A program made the translations under genes and the position numbers. Below, in pieces: positions 7,543 through 15,458 of a stretch of 20,746 bases of DNA; the stretch's first letter is position 1, and each line of letters opens with the position of its first letter. Location: assembly GCA_902469555.1 (NCBI GenBank), contig CABRDB010000113.1, forward strand, positions 1-20,746, read 5' to 3'. The stretch comes from an uncultured Collinsella sp. Lineage in GTDB: Bacteria > Actinomycetota > Coriobacteriia > Coriobacteriales > Coriobacteriaceae. The notes under the pieces were generated by a model. The model saw nothing but the letters and a program-made list of their open reading frames with translations, was not told the DNA's origin and ran no database searches.

Positions 7543-8385
7543 CTACAGCACGGCGCACAACACTGCCAGCAGCGCCACGCCGGCCGCATAGACCGCATCG
7601 CGCCAGCCAAACCCGACACGCGCGGGCGCCGGATACGCACCGGCAAAGCCGCGGCAAAGCATAGCCTCGTCCATCGCGCGGCTGCATTCCATCGCCTTGA
7701 TAAACGTCATGCCCATGATACCCGCCAGCGAGTCGGTGCGCGAAAAACCCGCAGGCGCACGACCCACGCTGCGCAGCATGACCGATTCGCACAGATTGTG
7801 CGCCGTGCGACCCAGCACCTCGATGTGCTTGAGCGCCATATCAAACGTAAAGATAACTTCGTCGGGTAGATGCAGCATCTTGAGCGACGCCGACATGCGG
7901 CTCCACGTGAGGGTCCACGAAACGCCCAGCACTAGCGACACATTAATGAAGGTCTTGAGCGCAATCTTGAGCATGGCGCCCGCGGCAGAAGCGTCCAGCA
8001 GCAAGGCGGGCAGCGCCAGAACCACCGCGAGCCCCGCAGCGCCAAGCGCCGGCACAAAGGTTGCCCGCAGTCCGCGTACGGGGCGCACGGCAACGAGCAC
8101 CAGTGCGATAGCCGCCATCAGCATGAGGTACAGCGGGCTCTGCGTCAGACACACGCACAGGACGCAAACGAACATCCCCACCAGGCGCACCGGAGCCGAA
8201 ACGCAAGAAAGGGCGCGGTCGACCATCGACCCGCCCTCGTGCGCGCCTCCACCCAGGCGAACCCGCTCAAGCAGGCTCGCCAGGTGCAGGACATTCTTTT
8301 GCATCACTCGATGCCGAACCCCCGCGGGCTCGTATCGCTCCTCGGCCGCAAGCCAGCTAGGCAGCTTGGCTATTGCCATGAGCAC
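7543..8385 (-). CDS. cbiQ: ECF transporter transmembrane coupling protein, nickel/cobalt type (CbiQ)
   Basis: This 280-residue integral membrane T component couples ATP hydrolysis by CbiO to CbiM. Hydrophobic segments lie at about 65-115 and 120-165, with another near the C-terminus. The cytoplasmic region carries two short coupling motifs, MLRSVGR and AMLCRGF, which correspond to the paired Ala-Arg-Gly-like signatures of EcfT proteins. The GTG start at 8385 has AAGGA five bases upstream and lies inside the end of cbiM (29-base overlap). An ATG two codons later is possible. The overlap suggests translational coupling. The first 60 residues are soluble and slightly unusual in length. Confidence 0.9.
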   Translation of the reverse strand: MLMAIAKLPSWLAAEERYEPAGVRHRVMQKNVLHLASLLERVRLGGGAHEGGSMVDRALSCVSAPVRLVGMFVCVLCVCLTQSPLYLMLMAAIALVLVAVRPVRGLRATFVPALGAAGLAVVLALPALLLDASAAGAMLKIALKTFINVSLVLGVSWTLTWSRMSASLKMLHLPDEVIFTFDMALKHIEVLGRTAHNLCESVMLRSVGRAPAGFSRTDSLAGIMGMTFIKAMECSRAMDEAMLCRGFAGAYPAPARVGFGWRDAVYAAGVALLAVLCAVL

Positions 8386-9442
8386 CGCTTTCCTTGACCG
8401 TCAGCGAAATCAGACGGAATGCGATGGTGAGCACCGCCACGCCAATCACGCCCGAAAGAATATACATCGCGGCCTGGCCGGCAAAGCCAAGACCCTGCTC
8501 CTCGGAATAGGCCTGCAGATAATCGCCCGTGGGCAGAGCGTCGGCAAAGGTCGGGGTATCGAGGCCGACCGAAGTCTGCAGACTGTTGTCACCAGCCTCC
8601 TGAACGGCGGTCGCGGCGCCCTCGGCGTCCCACTCACCCCAGGCGTCACCCGTGGCCAGCAGGCCCAGCGGCGTGGCCACGACAAGCACGGCAACCAGGA
8701 TGAGTGTGGGGACCAGCGAGGTCTTCTTGGCAGCAGCGCCCTCGGCAGCAAGCTGGCCATCGACGGCCTCGGGCCCGACGATAACGCTCGGCGCCGTCTT
8801 CTTAATGAAACCGTAAATCGCAGCCGTCGCCACGCCCTCGACCACGCCGGCAACCAGCATATGCGGGATCATCATGGCAGGAATGGCAATAGACAACGGG
8901 AAGGGGCAGTACAGCGGCGCGCCCGAAGCGTTGGTAAAGAGCATCGGCTGAATACCAAACTCGATTGCCGCGCACAGGGCCGCCAGGCACAGGCCGACCC
9001 AGCCGCTTACGATGGCCGAAACCGAGGTGCCCCAGCTCTTGTCGTGCAGACGGCTGTTGAGCGCACGGAACACGATAGCAGCGGCAAACGGCAGCACGAA
9101 GGCCATGTTAAAGCAGTTGGCGCCAAAGGACAGGATGCCGCCGTCGCCAAACAGTAGTGCCTGTAGCGCCAGCGCGACCGAGACAGCAATGGCCGCGGCC
9201 TCCGGGCCCAGCAGCAGCGCGATGAGCGCGCCGCCGACGGCGTGACCCGTGGTGCCGCCGGGCAGCGGCACGTTGAACATCATGAGCAAGAAGGAAAATG
9301 CGGCGCAGATGCCCAGGAAAGCCATGTGCTCGCGATCGAGCGTGGCACGCACCTTTTTGATGCAGTGGACCCAAACGGGCACCATTGCCACTGCCATGAC
9401 GGCATCCGTCTGCGGGGACAGATAATTATCTGGAATGTGCAT
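8357..9442 (-). CDS. cbiM: Nickel/cobalt ECF transporter substrate-binding membrane protein, CbiM with fused N-like domain
   Basis: This 361-residue S component captures the metal ion. The N-terminus MHIPDNYLSP keeps His2, which in NikM/CbiM proteins binds the metal through the free N-terminus. The motif GGTTGHAVGG supplies another conserved histidine. The CbiM core (six to seven helices) covers about residues 1-225. After a linker, a segment with helices at about 245-265 and 328-348 separated by an acidic extracytoplasmic loop resembles the NikN/CbiN (PDGLE-like) auxiliary protein. No separate cbiN is present, so this is probably an M-N fusion. GGGAGG precedes the ATG. The NikR-like operator upstream favours nickel over cobalt as substrate, but sequence alone does not decide. 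Confidence 0.92.
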   Translation of the reverse strand: MHIPDNYLSPQTDAVMAVAMVPVWVHCIKKVRATLDREHMAFLGICAAFSFLLMMFNVPLPGGTTGHAVGGALIALLLGPEAAAIAVSVALALQALLFGDGGILSFGANCFNMAFVLPFAAAIVFRALNSRLHDKSWGTSVSAIVSGWVGLCLAALCAAIEFGIQPMLFTNASGAPLYCPFPLSIAIPAMMIPHMLVAGVVEGVATAAIYGFIKKTAPSVIVGPEAVDGQLAAEGAAAKKTSLVPTLILVAVLVVATPLGLLATGDAWGEWDAEGAATAVQEAGDNSLQTSVGLDTPTFADALPTGDYLQAYSEEQGLGFAGQAAMYILSGVIGVAVLTIAFRLISLTVKESGAHGNSQAA

Positions 9443-9499
9443 GGGCGCCTCCCGGTTATCGGCGCACAGAATTGCAACGCCGCTTAAATCACCTTGTCA

Positions 9500-9527
9500 G
9501 TGTTACGCATTGTAAGATTCGTAACAC
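9500..9527 (-). promoter_or_regulatory. NikR-type operator upstream of cbiMQO
   Basis: GTGTTAC (9500-9506) and GTAACAC (9521-9527) form a perfect 7-bp inverted repeat with a 14-base spacer. This is the same 7-14-7 layout as the Escherichia coli NikR operator. It starts within a few bases downstream of the predicted transcription start, where a bound repressor would block transcription. Assignment to NikR is by geometry and by the metal-import operon it precedes. Confidence 0.6.
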
Positions 9528-9537
9528 GCCGCGGGCT

Positions 9538-9566
9538 ATCATAGCAAAACGGCGCACTGCCGACAA
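9538..9566 (-). promoter_or_regulatory. Promoter of cbiMQO
   Basis: On the minus strand TTGTCG (9561-9566) and TATGAT (9538-9543) are separated by exactly 17 bases. Transcription should start near 9531. The -35 falls in the loop of the pheT terminator-like hairpin. Confidence 0.65.
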
Positions 9567-9580
9567 AGCAGCACGCCGTT
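9546..9580 (-). terminator. Probable terminator of the pheST operon, overlapping the cbiM promoter
   Basis: The arms AACGGCG (9548-9554) and CGCCGTT (9574-9580), then CTGC and GCAG inside, form a long stem interrupted by a CA/CA internal loop. On the minus strand it ends in TTTT. It lies about 110 bases after the pheT stop, and two weaker hairpins (9599-9625 and 9633-9666) lie between. The short T-run makes efficiency uncertain. Confidence 0.55.
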
Positions 9581-9688
9581 ATGTAATGCGCGTGTCATAT
9601 ATGAAGGCTCAACGGTGCCTTATATCGAGCATAGCGGTCACGTAAGACTCGGCGGCAACCACCGCTGACCCATACCCCAGCGCAAGCC

Positions 9689-12142
9689 CTATCCGCGGAC
9701 CTCGCCGTTTACGCCCTTGCATACCTTGGTGACGATCTTCTGGTGCGCCTTCTCGACCTCTTCGCTGGTGAGCGTGTGGTCGTCGGAGCGATACGTAAGC
9801 GCAAAGGCCATGGACTTCTTGCCCGCTCCGATGCGGATGGGATCGCGGTAGACGTCGAACAGGCGCACGCCCTCGAGCAGCTTGCCGCCGGCGCTGGTAA
9901 TGCGGCGCTCAAGATCCTCGCAGGTCACAGCATTGTCGACCACGATAGCAAGGTCGTGCTCAACAGCCGGGTACTGCGAGAACTCTCGGTAGTTCTCCTG
10001 ATTGCGGGCGCCCTTGATCAGCTTGTCCAGATCGAGCTCAAAGGCAACGACGACCTCATCGATGCCCATCGCCTCGCGCGCCTCGGGGTGAATCTCGCCG
10101 ACCCAGCCCAGTACGGTGCCGCCGGACAGAACCTCGGCCGCACGACCCGGCTGCAAGAAAGCGTAGCCCTCGCCCTCGACGGGACGGAAGCGAACCTTCT
10201 CGATGCGCAGCTGGGCGAGCAGCTCCTCGACAATGCCCTTGCCAAAGAAGAAACGCAGCTTGCGGTACTTCATGTTCCAGGACTGCTCGCTCCACTGGCC
10301 CGAGAGCACGCCCGCCACGGACTTGGTCTCCTTGGGCAGGCTGGCGTTCTCGCGACCGTGGAACAGGCTGCCGACCTCGTACAGGTGCACGTTGGGCGTG
10401 CCGTGGGCCTCGTTATAGGCCACGGACTGCAGCAGGCCCGGCAACAGCGAACGACGCATCTCGGTCTGCTCGGCTACCAGCGGGTTCATGAGCACCACGG
10501 GGCAACCGCGACCCTCGGTGGACATACCGATCTTCTCCAGGTCGCCCGGGGCGGCAAAGCCGAAAGTCGTGGTCTCGTTGAGGCCGCAGGCGCGCAGGAT
10601 CTCGCCGACCTTGCGGGTGAGCTTCTGCTCGCGGGTCAGGCCGCCGATGTGGTTCTTGGCAGCCGGGATGGTCGCCGTCACACGGCCCATGCCCCACAGG
10701 CGCAGGACCTCCTCGATCAGGTCGATCTCGCGCGGCAGGTCGGGACGGAAGCTCGGCGGGGTGACCATGAAGTCATCGCCGTCGCGCTCGACGGTGCAGC
10801 CCAGGCGGGTGAGCGAACGCTCGATAAACTCGGGCTCGATGTCGGCACCGCAGATGGCATGCACGCGGGCCAGGCGCAGCTTGATGCTGTCGATAGTCTT
10901 GGGCGCAGGGAAAACGTCGACATAGCCGGGAGCAACCTCGCCGCCGGCGATCTCCTCGATGAGCGCGCAGGCAACGTTGGCGACGTCCACGCAGCCGGTC
11001 TCGTCAACCTGGCGCTCAAAGCGAATGGAGGCGTCGGAGATCAGGGACAGGTCGCGGCTGGTGTGCGAGGTGCGACCGGCGTTGAAGCAGGCACTCTCGA
11101 CCATCACATCGACGGTGTCGTCCTCGATCTCGGAATCCATGCCGCCCATAACGCCAGCCAGCGCCACGGGGCGCTCACCATCGGTGATAAGGCCCATGCC
11201 GGCGTCGAGCGTGCGCTCCTCGCCGTCGAGGGTCGTGAACTTCTCATCCTGCTGGGCGGCGCGAACCACCACGCGACGGTGGCCATCGCGCTCGGCAAAG
11301 GTGTCCAGGTCAAAGGCGTGCAGCGGCTGACCGGTGAGCATCATCACGTAGTTGGTGATATCGACAATGTTGTTGTGCGGGCGCACGCCCAGGGCGTTGA
11401 GGCGCTTGACCATCCAGTCGGGCGAGGGGCCGACCTTCACGTTGCGCACGATGCGGGCGACGTAGCGGTCGCACAGGCCCTCGTCGGCAATCTCGACCGA
11501 AAGCTCGTCGTCGGTCGCGCGGCCGGTCTCGGCTTTGATGGCAGGCAGCTCAACGTGGAAATCGCGGTCGAAGATGGCGCCGGTCTCGCGGGCCATGCCG
11601 ATCATGGACAGGCAATCGGGACGGTTGGGCGTGATCTCGCAGTCAAGCACGGTATCGCTCGAGCCCACGTACTCGGCAAACGGCATGCCGCAGGGCGTAT
11701 CCTCGGGCAGGATCATGATGCCGGAGTGGTCGCCGCCCAGGCCGAGCTCGCGCGCGGAGCAGTTCATGCCCATGGACACGACGCCGCGAAGCTTGCTCTT
11801 CTTGATCTTGACGTCGCCGGGCAGGACAGCGCCAATCATGGCCGTAACGATGTGGTCGCCGGCCTCGAAGTTCTGCGCGCCGCAGACGATCTGCAGCGGA
11901 GCGGGGTTGCCGTCGGCGTCGAGATTCTTGTCGCCCACGTCGACCGAGCACACATACATGTGGTCGCTATCGGGGTGTGAGGTCTTGGTGAGCACCTTGG
12001 CAGTCACCACGTGGTCGAAGGACTCGCCCACGGTGTCGATCGCCTCAACCTCGGTGCCGGTACGGATATATTCGTCCGAAAGGGTCTTGGGATCCTCCGG
12101 AATATCGATCATGGTCTTGAGCCAGTCGTAAGAAACGCGCAT
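9689..12142 (-). CDS. pheT: Phenylalanine--tRNA ligase beta subunit
   Basis: PheT pairs with PheS as an alpha2-beta2 enzyme that charges tRNA-Phe. It binds tRNA and edits mischarged tyrosine. The 817-residue protein has all usual parts. An EMAP-like tRNA-binding domain lies at about 40-150 (HPDSDHMYVCSVDVG and GMNCSARELGL). The B3/B4 editing region lies at about 210-390, the B5 domain at about 400-475, and the catalytic-like core with FGFAAPGDLEKIG and VLMNPLV at about 480-690. The C-terminal ferredoxin-fold anticodon-binding domain begins around 720 (FSQYPAVEHDLAIVVD). AAAGGAGA precedes the ATG by eight bases. It lies 63 bases downstream of pheS and is expected to share its T-box-controlled transcript. 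Confidence 0.97.
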   Translation of the reverse strand: MRVSYDWLKTMIDIPEDPKTLSDEYIRTGTEVEAIDTVGESFDHVVTAKVLTKTSHPDSDHMYVCSVDVGDKNLDADGNPAPLQIVCGAQNFEAGDHIVTAMIGAVLPGDVKIKKSKLRGVVSMGMNCSARELGLGGDHSGIMILPEDTPCGMPFAEYVGSSDTVLDCEITPNRPDCLSMIGMARETGAIFDRDFHVELPAIKAETGRATDDELSVEIADEGLCDRYVARIVRNVKVGPSPDWMVKRLNALGVRPHNNIVDITNYVMMLTGQPLHAFDLDTFAERDGHRRVVVRAAQQDEKFTTLDGEERTLDAGMGLITDGERPVALAGVMGGMDSEIEDDTVDVMVESACFNAGRTSHTSRDLSLISDASIRFERQVDETGCVDVANVACALIEEIAGGEVAPGYVDVFPAPKTIDSIKLRLARVHAICGADIEPEFIERSLTRLGCTVERDGDDFMVTPPSFRPDLPREIDLIEEVLRLWGMGRVTATIPAAKNHIGGLTREQKLTRKVGEILRACGLNETTTFGFAAPGDLEKIGMSTEGRGCPVVLMNPLVAEQTEMRRSLLPGLLQSVAYNEAHGTPNVHLYEVGSLFHGRENASLPKETKSVAGVLSGQWSEQSWNMKYRKLRFFFGKGIVEELLAQLRIEKVRFRPVEGEGYAFLQPGRAAEVLSGGTVLGWVGEIHPEAREAMGIDEVVVAFELDLDKLIKGARNQENYREFSQYPAVEHDLAIVVDNAVTCEDLERRITSAGGKLLEGVRLFDVYRDPIRIGAGKKSMAFALTYRSDDHTLTSEEVEKAHQKIVTKVCKGVNGEVRG

Positions 12143-12205
12143 CTAACTGGTCTCCTTTCATAAATGCGGCTTTGAGCCGGAAACTGCAACTAAGAAGAAA
12201 GCGTT

Positions 12206-13282
12206 CTAGAACTGGTTCAAGAACCTCATGTCACCAGTCATCAACGTGCGCAGATCGGGCAGGTCGTAGCGCAGGGCCGCGACGCGCTCGGCGCCAATAC
12301 CAAAGGCGAAGCCGGTGTACTTCTCGGGGTCGATGCCACAGTTGATCAGGACGTTGGGATCGACCATGCCGCAGCCCAGGATCTCGATCCAGCCGCTGTG
12401 CTTGCAGAAGTTGCAGCCCTTGCCGCCGCACACGTGGCAGCTCACGTCCACCTCGCAGGAAGGCTCGGTGAAGGGGAAGAAGTGCGGGCGGTAGCGCGTC
12501 TTGCGGTCCTCGCCAAACATGCACTTAACAAAGTAGTCGAGCGTGCCCTTAAGGTCGCCAAAGGTGATGCCCTCGTCGACGACCAGGCCCTCGATCTGGT
12601 TGAACTGCGGCAGGTGGCAGGCGTCGGCCGTGTCGGGGCGATAGACGGTGCCCGGGCAGATCATGTAGATGGGCGGCTTTTGCGACTCCATGGTGTGGAT
12701 CTGCACGCCCGAGGTCTGGGTGCGCAGCAGTACGTCGGACTCGCCATGGGCGTGCGCCTCGGGGTGCGCGACGCTGCCGGGGTTGTTGTCGACCACGTAG
12801 AAGGTATCGCGGGCCGAGCGGCTCGGGTGATCCATGGGGGCGTTGAGCGCGGTGAAGTTGTAGTAGGAGGTGTCGACCATGGGGCCGGACTCGACGGTGT
12901 AGCCGATGCCGCAGAAGATGTCCTCGGCCTCCTCGATGATCTGCTTGATCAGGTGCTGGTGGCCGATCTGCGGACGGATACCCGGTAGCGTGATGTCGAC
13001 GGCCTCGTGCTCGAGTGCGTGCTTGAGGGCGGCGGCCTTCATCTCGGTGGTGCGCTCGTCGAGCATGCCCTCAATCAGCTGGCGCATCTCGTTGGCGCGC
13101 TTGCCCATCACTGGACGATCCTCGGGGGCGAGCTTGCCCATCATGCGCATCAGGCCGGTGATGCGGCCCTTGCGGCCGAGCAGCTCAACGCGCGCGGCCT
13201 CGAGCTTTGCGGCGTCGTCGGCGCCTGCGACGAGCTCCTTGGCCTCTTCCTCGAGTTTGACCAGATCATCAATCAGACTCAT
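12206..13282 (-). CDS. pheS: Phenylalanine--tRNA ligase alpha subunit
   Basis: PheS is the catalytic subunit that activates phenylalanine and transfers it to tRNA-Phe. The 358-residue protein has an N-terminal coiled coil (about 1-85, LLGRKGRITGLMR). The class II core follows with motif 2-like HPSRSARDTFYV, TQTSGVQIHTM, PIYMICPGTVYRPDTADACH and FNQIEGLVVDEG, then motif 3 FAFGIGAERVAALRY. A Cys-rich loop (SCHVCGGKGCNFCKHSGW) precedes GCGMVDPNVL, as in many bacterial PheS proteins. The reading frame extends much further upstream, but that part overlaps the T-box leader and has no homologous look. The ATG at 13282 (AAAGGGA upstream, MSLIDDL) gives the standard length and N-terminus. Confidence 0.97.
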   Translation of the reverse strand: MSLIDDLVKLEEEAKELVAGADDAAKLEAARVELLGRKGRITGLMRMMGKLAPEDRPVMGKRANEMRQLIEGMLDERTTEMKAAALKHALEHEAVDITLPGIRPQIGHQHLIKQIIEEAEDIFCGIGYTVESGPMVDTSYYNFTALNAPMDHPSRSARDTFYVVDNNPGSVAHPEAHAHGESDVLLRTQTSGVQIHTMESQKPPIYMICPGTVYRPDTADACHLPQFNQIEGLVVDEGITFGDLKGTLDYFVKCMFGEDRKTRYRPHFFPFTEPSCEVDVSCHVCGGKGCNFCKHSGWIEILGCGMVDPNVLINCGIDPEKYTGFAFGIGAERVAALRYDLPDLRTLMTGDMRFLNQF

Positions 13283-13364
13283 GTCTTCCCTTTCGTCTCT
13301 CGCTCCCCGCTTGCCGAGGCGGCTGCCGCCGTCTGACGTTGCGAAAACGCGGCCCGGTTCGGTA

Positions 13365-13652
13365 ACAAGAAACCGTCCTCGGGCATGTGCATTGCCCAAG
13401 GACGGTTGAATTCCGCGGTACCACCTTGTTTGACCCGGCGGATGTCTGGCCCGCCGCGCCCACTCTTTGCCCCTTGTCGCGAGGCTCACGGCTTCCCTAC
13501 TGGGGACATCGCCGCCGCCGGCCGCGTGCCCGTTGAGGTCGCTGCTCGGGAGTGAACGCTTAGCCCTTGTCACCGCAGGAAGGCTTGCAGCCCATGACCT
13601 TCCCTCTCTTGCCGGCGACGCGGCGGGCAAAACCCTCTCCGTCAACGCATTG
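13365..13652 (-). ncRNA. T-box leader controlling pheST, specific for tRNA-Phe
   Basis: On the minus strand the T-box core AGGTGGTACCGCGG (13412-13425) is nearly the consensus. Its TGGT would pair with the ACCA end of uncharged tRNA-Phe. Downstream is an intrinsic terminator (13371-13407) that competes with the antiterminator. Upstream, a stem I region carries TTC (13554-13556) followed by A, which reads as the Phe codon in the specifier loop, with a GCTG-like apical motif. Low charged tRNA-Phe should allow transcription into pheS and pheT. Exact stem I pairing was not modelled. Confidence 0.9.
13371..13407 (-). terminator. T-box regulatory terminator hairpin
   Basis: The arms 13371-13379 with 13399-13407 (9 bp) and 13381-13385 with 13393-13397 (5 bp) are separated by a single mismatch, with a 7-base loop. 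A T-rich tail (TCTTGTT, 13370-13364) follows on the minus strand. It is the terminator half of the pheST T-box switch. Confidence 0.88.
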
Positions 13653-13658
13653 GGCTAC

Positions 13659-13667
13659 AGGATACCA
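13659..13667 (-). promoter_or_regulatory. Candidate promoter of the pheST T-box transcript
   Basis: On the minus strand TGG precedes TATCCT, giving an extended -10 element just upstream of the T-box. No good -35 is visible. Transcription would start near 13652, a sensible position for stem I. Confidence 0.4.
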
Positions 13668-13785
13668 CATTGTTTGGGTGTATCGCCGCGTTCCGTTTTG
13701 TTCGTGCTGGGTACAAGGCAGGTAGCTGTGCAAACTGGCCGTGCGCCCATCCGTGGCGCTCGGCTCGCGAGATCAAGGATATGGT

Positions 13786-15360
13786 ATGGGAAAGAAGCAC
13801 GATAAGAAGACCGAGCCCGCAGCGGGCAAGACGCCCAAAGGCATGAAGGTCGATAAGGCCGTCAAAAAATTCCGCAAGCTCGAGGGCAAGCTGTGGACCC
13901 GCGAGTACCTGCTCAAGATTGCCGAGTTTGACGGCGCGACCATTGCCCCCGCCAACGGCGCCGCAGCGCGCGCCGACGCCATGGGCACCCTTGCCGGCGA
14001 GCATCATAAGCTCCTGACCAGCGAAAAGTCTGTCGAACTTGTGCGCTCGCTGGCACGCGAAACCGTCGCCGGCGGCAAGATCGACGACCCGCAGCTGCTC
14101 GACGAGATCCGCGTACTCGGCCGCGACCAGCGCGAAGCGAGCGTCATTCCCACCGAGGAGGCCGAGGCCTGGACCAGGCTCACCTGCGAGGCCGACGCCG
14201 TGTGGCACAAGGCCAAGACGGCCAATGACTGGGCGAGCTTTGAGCCCTATGTGGATAGAATCGTCGCCCAACTTAAGCATCAGGCCGAGCTCATGGACCC
14301 CAAGCGCGACCCATACGATGTTTGGCTCGACCAGTACGAGCGCGGCCTTTCCGCCAAGAGCTTCGATGCGTTTTGCGATGAGGTCAAGGCGACGGTCGTG
14401 CCGCTCGTGCACGCCATCGGCGAGCGCGGCCAGCAGCCCGCTGCCGACTTTTTGCACGCCCGCGTGCCCGAGGCCGCTCAGCGCGCCATGAGCTTCGACC
14501 TTATGAAGCTCGTCGGCCTGGGCCTGGACGACACCACGCTTGCCTTTACCGAGCACCCGTTTAGCGAGGGCTTTGCCGTGGGCGACGCGCGCATCGCGAC
14601 GCACATCTACGAGGACGACTGCATCTCCAACGTCTACAGCATCATCCACGAGGCGGGACACGCCATGTACGAGCTGGGCGTCAATCCTGCCTATGCGCGC
14701 ACCTGCCTTGAAGGTGGCACCTCCATGGGCATCCACGAGAGCCAGAGCCGCTTCTTTGAGAACACCGTGGGTCGCAGCCGTGCCTTTATGGGCCCGCTGC
14801 TCGAGGTGCTGCGCCGTCACGCGCCCGAGGTCTACGGCAGCGTGGACGAGGACACGCTCTACCGCGCCGTGAACATCGCGCAGCCATCGTTGATCCGCAC
14901 CGAGGCGGACGAGCTCACCTATCCGCTGCACGTTATGGTGCGCTACGAGATCGAGCGCATGCTGTTTGCCGGCGAGGCCACGGCCAAGGACATCCCCGCG
15001 CTTTGGAACCGCTTTATGGACGAGTACCTGGGCATTCCCGTTCCCGACGACACGCACGGCTGCCTGCAGGATACGCACTGGAGCGGTGGCTCGTTTGGCT
15101 ACTTCCCCACCTATGCGCTGGGCAGCGCCTACGACGCCATGTTCGTGCCGGCCATGTGCCGCGACGGCGTCGACCTTACCGGCGCCTGCGCGAGCGGCGA
15201 TCTGGCGCCCGTCCGCGCCTGGCTGGGCGAGCACATTTGGCAGTGGGGCCGCGCCAAGGACGCGCCGGAGCTCATCAAGGGCGCCTGCGGCATGGACTTT
15301 GACGCCCGCTACTACTGCAGTTACCTGCAGGACAAGTTCACCACGCTGTACGAGCTGTAA
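13786..15360 (+). CDS. M32 family metallocarboxypeptidase (carboxypeptidase Taq-like)
   Basis: This cytoplasmic zinc enzyme removes amino acids one at a time from peptide C-termini. The 524-residue protein carries HEAGH (288-292) with Glu289 as catalytic base. The third zinc ligand is Glu318 in GIHESQSRFFEN. The M32-specific segments DELTYPLHVMVRYEIER and DTHWSGGSFGYFPTYALG are also present. Length fits the family (about 500). The ATG at 13786 has AAGGA upstream. The frame continues to a GTG at 13741, but that extension has no ribosome binding site. A lysine-rich start (about residues 1-35) precedes the conserved domain. It is divergent from pheS and appears to be a single-gene unit. Confidence 0.95.
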   Translation: MGKKHDKKTEPAAGKTPKGMKVDKAVKKFRKLEGKLWTREYLLKIAEFDGATIAPANGAAARADAMGTLAGEHHKLLTSEKSVELVRSLARETVAGGKIDDPQLLDEIRVLGRDQREASVIPTEEAEAWTRLTCEADAVWHKAKTANDWASFEPYVDRIVAQLKHQAELMDPKRDPYDVWLDQYERGLSAKSFDAFCDEVKATVVPLVHAIGERGQQPAADFLHARVPEAAQRAMSFDLMKLVGLGLDDTTLAFTEHPFSEGFAVGDARIATHIYEDDCISNVYSIIHEAGHAMYELGVNPAYARTCLEGGTSMGIHESQSRFFENTVGRSRAFMGPLLEVLRRHAPEVYGSVDEDTLYRAVNIAQPSLIRTEADELTYPLHVMVRYEIERMLFAGEATAKDIPALWNRFMDEYLGIPVPDDTHGCLQDTHWSGGSFGYFPTYALGSAYDAMFVPAMCRDGVDLTGACASGDLAPVRAWLGEHIWQWGRAKDAPELIKGACGMDFDARYYCSYLQDKFTTLYEL

Positions 15361-15382
15361 AGCCCTACTAGCACGTCAACGC

Positions 15383-15422
15383 AAAGGGGGCGCCGCAAGA
15401 TCCATCCCGCGGCGCCCCCTTT
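15383..15422. terminator. Hairpin between the convergent M32 peptidase and glmM genes
   Basis: A perfect 14-bp stem (15383-15396 with 15409-15422), including three A-T pairs at the base, has a 12-base loop. Only short T-runs exist on both strands. It lies 22 bases after the peptidase stop and 36 bases after the glmM stop, so it is likely a two-way terminator of moderate strength. Confidence 0.7.
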
Positions 15423-15458
15423 CCACCTAGTTGTTTAAGAACGTCCCCAATGACTACC

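Noticed and set aside
9743..11980. 745-codon open frame opposite pheT
   Set aside because: Antisense shadow; His/Ala/Gly-rich with no recognisable domain.
13283..13645. Upstream extension of the pheS reading frame
   Set aside because: It is translated T-box leader. The conserved PheS N-terminus and ribosome binding site are at 13282.
13642..15234. 530-codon open frame opposite the M32 peptidase
   Set aside because: Antisense shadow; it would also run through the pheS T-box region and lacks domain features.
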